DNA of 64,000 nucleotides from Paenibacillus dendrobii (GTDB lineage: Bacteria > Bacillota > Bacilli > Paenibacillales > Paenibacillaceae). The stretch lies in the NCBI RefSeq assembly GCF_009807035.1, contig NZ_WUBI01000001.1, positions 558,001 through 622,000 on the forward strand, read 5' to 3'. The notes beneath the pieces were generated by a model that searched no databases, was not told the DNA's origin, and saw only the letters and a list, made by a program, of their open reading frames with translations. Positions 60,978 to 64,000 of the stretch are shown piece after piece (within the stretch, counting starts at the first letter, position 1; each line of letters starts with the position of its first letter). A program made the translations under genes and the position numbers.

Positions 60978-61898
60978 TTAGTCAAGGATTTCCGATTTGA
61001 TATCATGTTGACTTAAAAATTTCATTAAATCATTACTCAGCTGCACAATCTCATTGTTAGCATTATTCGCGTAATCCGGCAACATCATATCCCTAACCAT
61101 TTTAGTTCGTAGCCATGTCATAAAGAAAAGATCCAAAAATAAGTTTGGGAATTTAGGCACCATTTTAAGCATGGGTGGATCAATTGAAACGCCGGCTTTT
61201 TGTATTGCCCTTAGATACGCTTTTAAAGTGACTGTTATTTTGCGTGCCGTCTTTCTGGTTCTGGCTATTTTTTTGTCAATTATCTTATTCTCAGAATGCA
61301 AAATGCTCAACATGGCAATGTCTGATACGGAATGTGTGATTAGATACGCTTGCATATCCTTTTTAATAACGTAAGGAAGTTTTGCTGTTTTAAATAATAT
61401 TGCGAGATTTTCTATGCGTTCTGTTACTACACCATTCATTTCTCCAAATGCAGTTGCCGCTATAAACTTTGGTAGAAATCGAGCATGCAATACTCCATCT
61501 TTAATCTGTCCGCCGAAGCCGGGAAAAGCTGGTAAAAGTCTATCCCCTACGATATCCAGCCACGAAGAAAATCCAATTGAATTACTAGTCATCGTAACTA
61601 TATTTTTGCTTTGATTATCTTTCAGCGCTAACAACGCTGATTCGGATCGATCATAACGAACGGTAACGAAAATAAAATCGTATACATCGTCATCTTCGAG
61701 CGTATCAATGACATTCACTTGTATCGATCTAACTGTACCTTTTTCTATATATTGCAGGCCATTTTCTCTTAATGATTTAAATCTATTCGAATGTGCAAAC
61801 AGGGTAACATCAAACCCTGCTTCAATAAGCTTCATTGCGTACATGCTTCCGATGACACCTGCACCAAAAATTAAAATTCTATCTTGTTTTGCTGACAT
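60978..61898 (-). CDS. Ketopantoate reductase family (ApbA/PanE-like) protein
   Basis: The 306-residue protein has an N-terminal NADP-binding Rossmann motif (ILIFGAGVIGSMYAMKL, residues about 9-25) and the helical ApbA C-terminal domain. The family reduces 2-ketopantoate or similar 2-keto acids, but many homologues, including this diverged one, have other substrates. ATG 61898 follows AGGGGTGG. It is divergent from a TetR gene with palindromic candidate operators between them, so it is probably under TetR control rather than part of pantothenate synthesis. Confidence 0.82.
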   Translation of the reverse strand: MSAKQDRILIFGAGVIGSMYAMKLIEAGFDVTLFAHSNRFKSLRENGLQYIEKGTVRSIQVNVIDTLEDDDVYDFIFVTVRYDRSESALLALKDNQSKNIVTMTSNSIGFSSWLDIVGDRLLPAFPGFGGQIKDGVLHARFLPKFIAATAFGEMNGVVTERIENLAILFKTAKLPYVIKKDMQAYLITHSVSDIAMLSILHSENKIIDKKIARTRKTARKITVTLKAYLRAIQKAGVSIDPPMLKMVPKFPNLFLDLFFMTWLRTKMVRDMMLPDYANNANNEIVQLSNDLMKFLSQHDIKSEILD

Positions 61899-61936
61899 AT
61901 AAACCACCCCTACTTATTAACATTTCCTTTTGATTA

Positions 61937-62015
61937 TCCGACAACATGTTGTATGATGTGATTGTAAATTTTTATTAATCCTTGATCAACCATCAGTTTT
62001 TCATGATTTGTCGGA
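61937..62015. promoter_or_regulatory. Candidate TetR operators
   Basis: A perfect 12-bp palindrome ACAACATGTTGT (61941-61952) overlaps TCCGACAA (61937-61944), whose inverted copy TTGTCGGA lies at 62008-62015. All lie between the divergent reductase and TetR genes. Confidence 0.5.
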
Positions 62016-62046
62016 TGATATTCTTATTCGCTAGCAGGAGGGAAAC

Positions 62047-62598
62047 ATGCAAAAGCAACCCCAAATAACGGAGAAAACAAGACAAAAGTTTGTAGAAGTT
62101 TTTTGTGAGTTATATAGCCAAAAGCCGATTGAGAAAATTTCGGTTCAGGAAATTTCAAACAAGTCAGGATTTAACCGCAGTACCTTTTATCAATACTTTA
62201 CTGACATTTACGAATTGTTAGACTCTGTTGAAAATGACTTATTAAATAACATGAAAAAAGAAATGGCGAATAGAGAGCTATCGATGAATATGGTTCAAGA
62301 TACGCTTTATTGTCTGGACAAAAGAGAACATCTCCTGGTTCTTCATGCCCTTTTGGGTGATTATGGAAGTTCCCGTTTTCTAAAACGCTTAAAAAAAGAA
62401 ATCACTTTGAATCAATTAGAATTAAACGTTCCGCAAAACGATTCCTTAACGCCATACTTCATTGAGTTTTACCTGACAACTTCCCTATCTTTATTTCGTC
62501 TTTGGCTCCAGCGTCAAAAGGATTTATCGTCAGAAGAATTTTTTAAGTTAGTGGAGAACCTATATTCAAGAGGGATTACGCCCTATTTTAAAGAATGA
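62047..62598 (+). CDS. TetR/AcrR family transcriptional regulator
   Basis: The 183-residue protein has a TetR helix-turn-helix (ISVQEISNKSGFNRSTFYQYFTDIYELLD, residues about 25-53) and a helical C-terminal domain. GGAGGGAAAC lies before the ATG. It is divergent from the ketopantoate-reductase-like gene, its probable target. The ligand is unknown. Confidence 0.88.
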   Translation: MQKQPQITEKTRQKFVEVFCELYSQKPIEKISVQEISNKSGFNRSTFYQYFTDIYELLDSVENDLLNNMKKEMANRELSMNMVQDTLYCLDKREHLLVLHALLGDYGSSRFLKRLKKEITLNQLELNVPQNDSLTPYFIEFYLTTSLSLFRLWLQRQKDLSSEEFFKLVENLYSRGITPYFKE

Positions 62599-62826
62599 GT
62601 CTGTCATTCAAACCAGATCCATATGTTGTATAACAATAAACAAGTGCCTCTTCTGCCACAAGCTTAAGAACATCATCTCGCGATGTAAATAAAAATGAAA
62701 CACTATCCTATAAGCGACGTAAAAAGCAGAAGGCATCATCAAATAACTGCTGTAGAAATAGACAGTAGGCTGGATTCCGTCGTCGTATTATGCCGGGGGG
62801 AGTTTTCAAATTGGAGGGAAATAAAT

Positions 62827-63909
62827 TTGTTCACAACAAACAAAGCATTGCGTTTTGGAATGTTCATCGCTTTGCTGCTCTTGATCATCTTTCTATTGTA
62901 CAAGGTAGGTTTTGTATTTCGTCCGGTCCTCGTGCTCGTTCAGGTTGTAGCGATCCCGCTGCTACTCTCCGTATTTTTTTACTATCTTCTTAGACCGCTG
63001 GTTCAACTCATGGGAAAATTCAAGGTCAACCGGACCCCTGCGATTTTGATTATTTATGTGATTTTTTCCGCAGCACTGGTTTGGTTCATTTTTAGCCAAT
63101 GGCCTTTGCTTTATGGGCAATTGACCAGCTTCCTTGATAATGTCCCCAATCTTCTGAATGCAGTCGGAGAACAGCTCAATAAGCTGGAGAAGAACGGGTT
63201 CCTCTCTTCCTTGTTTTCGTCCGCTGATAAGCATGGACCGTCTACGATCACGGACTATTTAAATAAAGGATTTTCATTCCTGTCGAATTATGTAGGAGGA
63301 CTATTTTCTTTCATATCTAATTTTGCGGTCATCCTGTTTACTTTTCCGATCCTCCTATTCTTCATGCTCAAGGAAGGGGAAAGGTTCGGAGAATTACTTG
63401 TACGCGCAACGCCGATCCGCTATCAGAAAGATTCCCGCGAGATTATCTCAAGCATTGACCGTATGTTAAGCGGATTTATTGTCGGACGGGTGATCGTGAA
63501 TATTTCATTGGGCGTCTTGATGTATATCGGTTTCCTGATCATTGGTCTGCCCTATGCATTCTTGCTGACAGCCGTATCGGTTATAGCAAACTTTATTCCC
63601 TTTATTGGAGCCATCCTTTCATCGGTGCCGATTCTCATCGTCGGGCTGACACAATCGCCGGCGACGGCCTTATGGTCGCTTGTGATTATTCTCGTTGCCC
63701 AGCAAGTTCAAGATAATCTGATCGCTCCTTACGTATTCGGAAAAAAGCTGGACATACACCCTTTAACAACCGTAATCCTTGTGCTCGCTGCTGGCAATAT
63801 CGGGGGAATCATCGCTATGATTATTATCATTCCGGTCTATATGATGCTCAAGATCATCACGATTCGTGTTTTCTCGCTTTTTTTCAAAGAAAAATGGATG
63901 AAGTTGTAA
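62827..63909 (+). CDS. AI-2E family transporter
   Basis: The protein of about 360 residues has the topology of the AI-2E/PerM family: eight predicted helices, a large loop after helix 3 (about residues 105-165), and the conserved IGLPYAFLLTAVSVIANFIPFIG and LVAQQVQDNLIAPYVFGK segments. Members include autoinducer exporters and Na+/H+ or other antiporters, so the name does not prove a signalling role. I choose TTG 62827 because GGAGGG lies 8 bases before it and the helix starts soon after; the frame extends upstream to 62695 without a ribosome site. Confidence 0.87.
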   Translation: MFTTNKALRFGMFIALLLLIIFLLYKVGFVFRPVLVLVQVVAIPLLLSVFFYYLLRPLVQLMGKFKVNRTPAILIIYVIFSAALVWFIFSQWPLLYGQLTSFLDNVPNLLNAVGEQLNKLEKNGFLSSLFSSADKHGPSTITDYLNKGFSFLSNYVGGLFSFISNFAVILFTFPILLFFMLKEGERFGELLVRATPIRYQKDSREIISSIDRMLSGFIVGRVIVNISLGVLMYIGFLIIGLPYAFLLTAVSVIANFIPFIGAILSSVPILIVGLTQSPATALWSLVIILVAQQVQDNLIAPYVFGKKLDIHPLTTVILVLAAGNIGGIIAMIIIIPVYMMLKIITIRVFSLFFKEKWMKL

Positions 63910-63962
63910 AGGAAATCACTTCGTATCAGGTTCGATATGTTTAGTACTCATGTTTGACTTCA

Positions 63963-64000
63963 AAAAGCGCACATCCCTGCTTCGTGGATGTGTGCTTTTT
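63963..64000 (+). terminator. Terminator after the AI-2E transporter gene
   Basis: AAAAGC..CACATCC and GGATGTG..GCTTTT form a stem with loop CTGCTTCGT and a T-run reaching the window end. Confidence 0.8.

Noticed and set aside
1-64000. CRISPR arrays, tRNA or rRNA genes, prophage modules
   Set aside because: No regularly spaced repeats, no tRNA cloverleaf or rRNA sequence and no phage structural genes were seen on reading both strands; a tRNAscan or Infernal run would settle this.

Overview
The window looks like a chromosomal segment of a Gram-positive, low-to-mid GC member of the Bacillota, most likely a Paenibacillus or close relative. This is an inference from gene content: an LplB/YtcP/LplA-type sugar ABC importer with a Gfo/Idh/MocA enzyme, the ccpN-yqfL-glpX gluconeogenesis block, a DUF4179 anti-sigma factor, a YesN-like response regulator, secreted multidomain glycan-degrading enzymes with LamG, FN3 and FIMAH modules, and strong AGGAGG-type ribosome binding sites with many TTG or GTG starts. 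No rRNA, tRNA, CRISPR array, replication origin or prophage was seen.

Layout. (1) 1-11.4 kb, glycan use: the 3' part of a secreted LamG-sialidase, a YebC/PmpR regulator, then a LacI regulator followed by a two-permease and lipoprotein sugar importer with an oxidoreductase, two small conserved genes on the minus strand and a GH29-like fucosidase. (2) 11.5-14.1 kb: ccpN, its PPDK-regulatory-protein partner and glpX, a compact gluconeogenic switch. (3) 14.6-23.2 kb: short regulator-plus-enzyme pairs (SDR/HxlR, XRE-cupin/MFS/USP), a decayed two-component pair and an ECF sigma/anti-sigma pair. (4) 23.2-53.3 kb: an accessory region rich in gene wreckage. It mixes intact cassettes (MarR-IMPDH, MarR-VOC, TetR with an NTF2-like protein and an ABC-2 membrane protein, LysR/MetX-like, MerR/nitroreductase, XRE-cupin/MBL/hydrolase/RidA/EamA) with at least a dozen truncated or frameshifted genes and two IS3-family remnants. 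Two AT-rich islands there (MarR-IMPDH, DUF5054) look foreign. (5) 53.3-57.7 kb: a 1311-residue secreted family 8 polysaccharide lyase with a perfect-looking CcpA cre site upstream. (6) 57.8-64 kb: AraC/MATE/maltose acetyltransferase, TetR/ketopantoate-reductase-like and AI-2E family transporter genes.

How the parts fit. The two ends supply extracellular polysaccharide and glycoconjugate breakdown and uptake, under LacI and catabolite control. CcpN, YqfL and GlpX control the glycolysis/gluconeogenesis switch. The middle is a set of small regulator-controlled detoxification or transport cassettes, many of them decaying.

The most interesting non-gene signals are a dispersed hairpin-forming repeat built on GGGACCATGTTCTTGTCCC at four loci, a helically phased array of six ATCCAAA boxes before the sugar importer, a probable ATT start codon for ccpN, a textbook 19-bp-spacer MerR promoter, and an identical 12-mer in two promoters that ties a TetR regulator to two targets. 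I did not find a system I can claim as wholly new.
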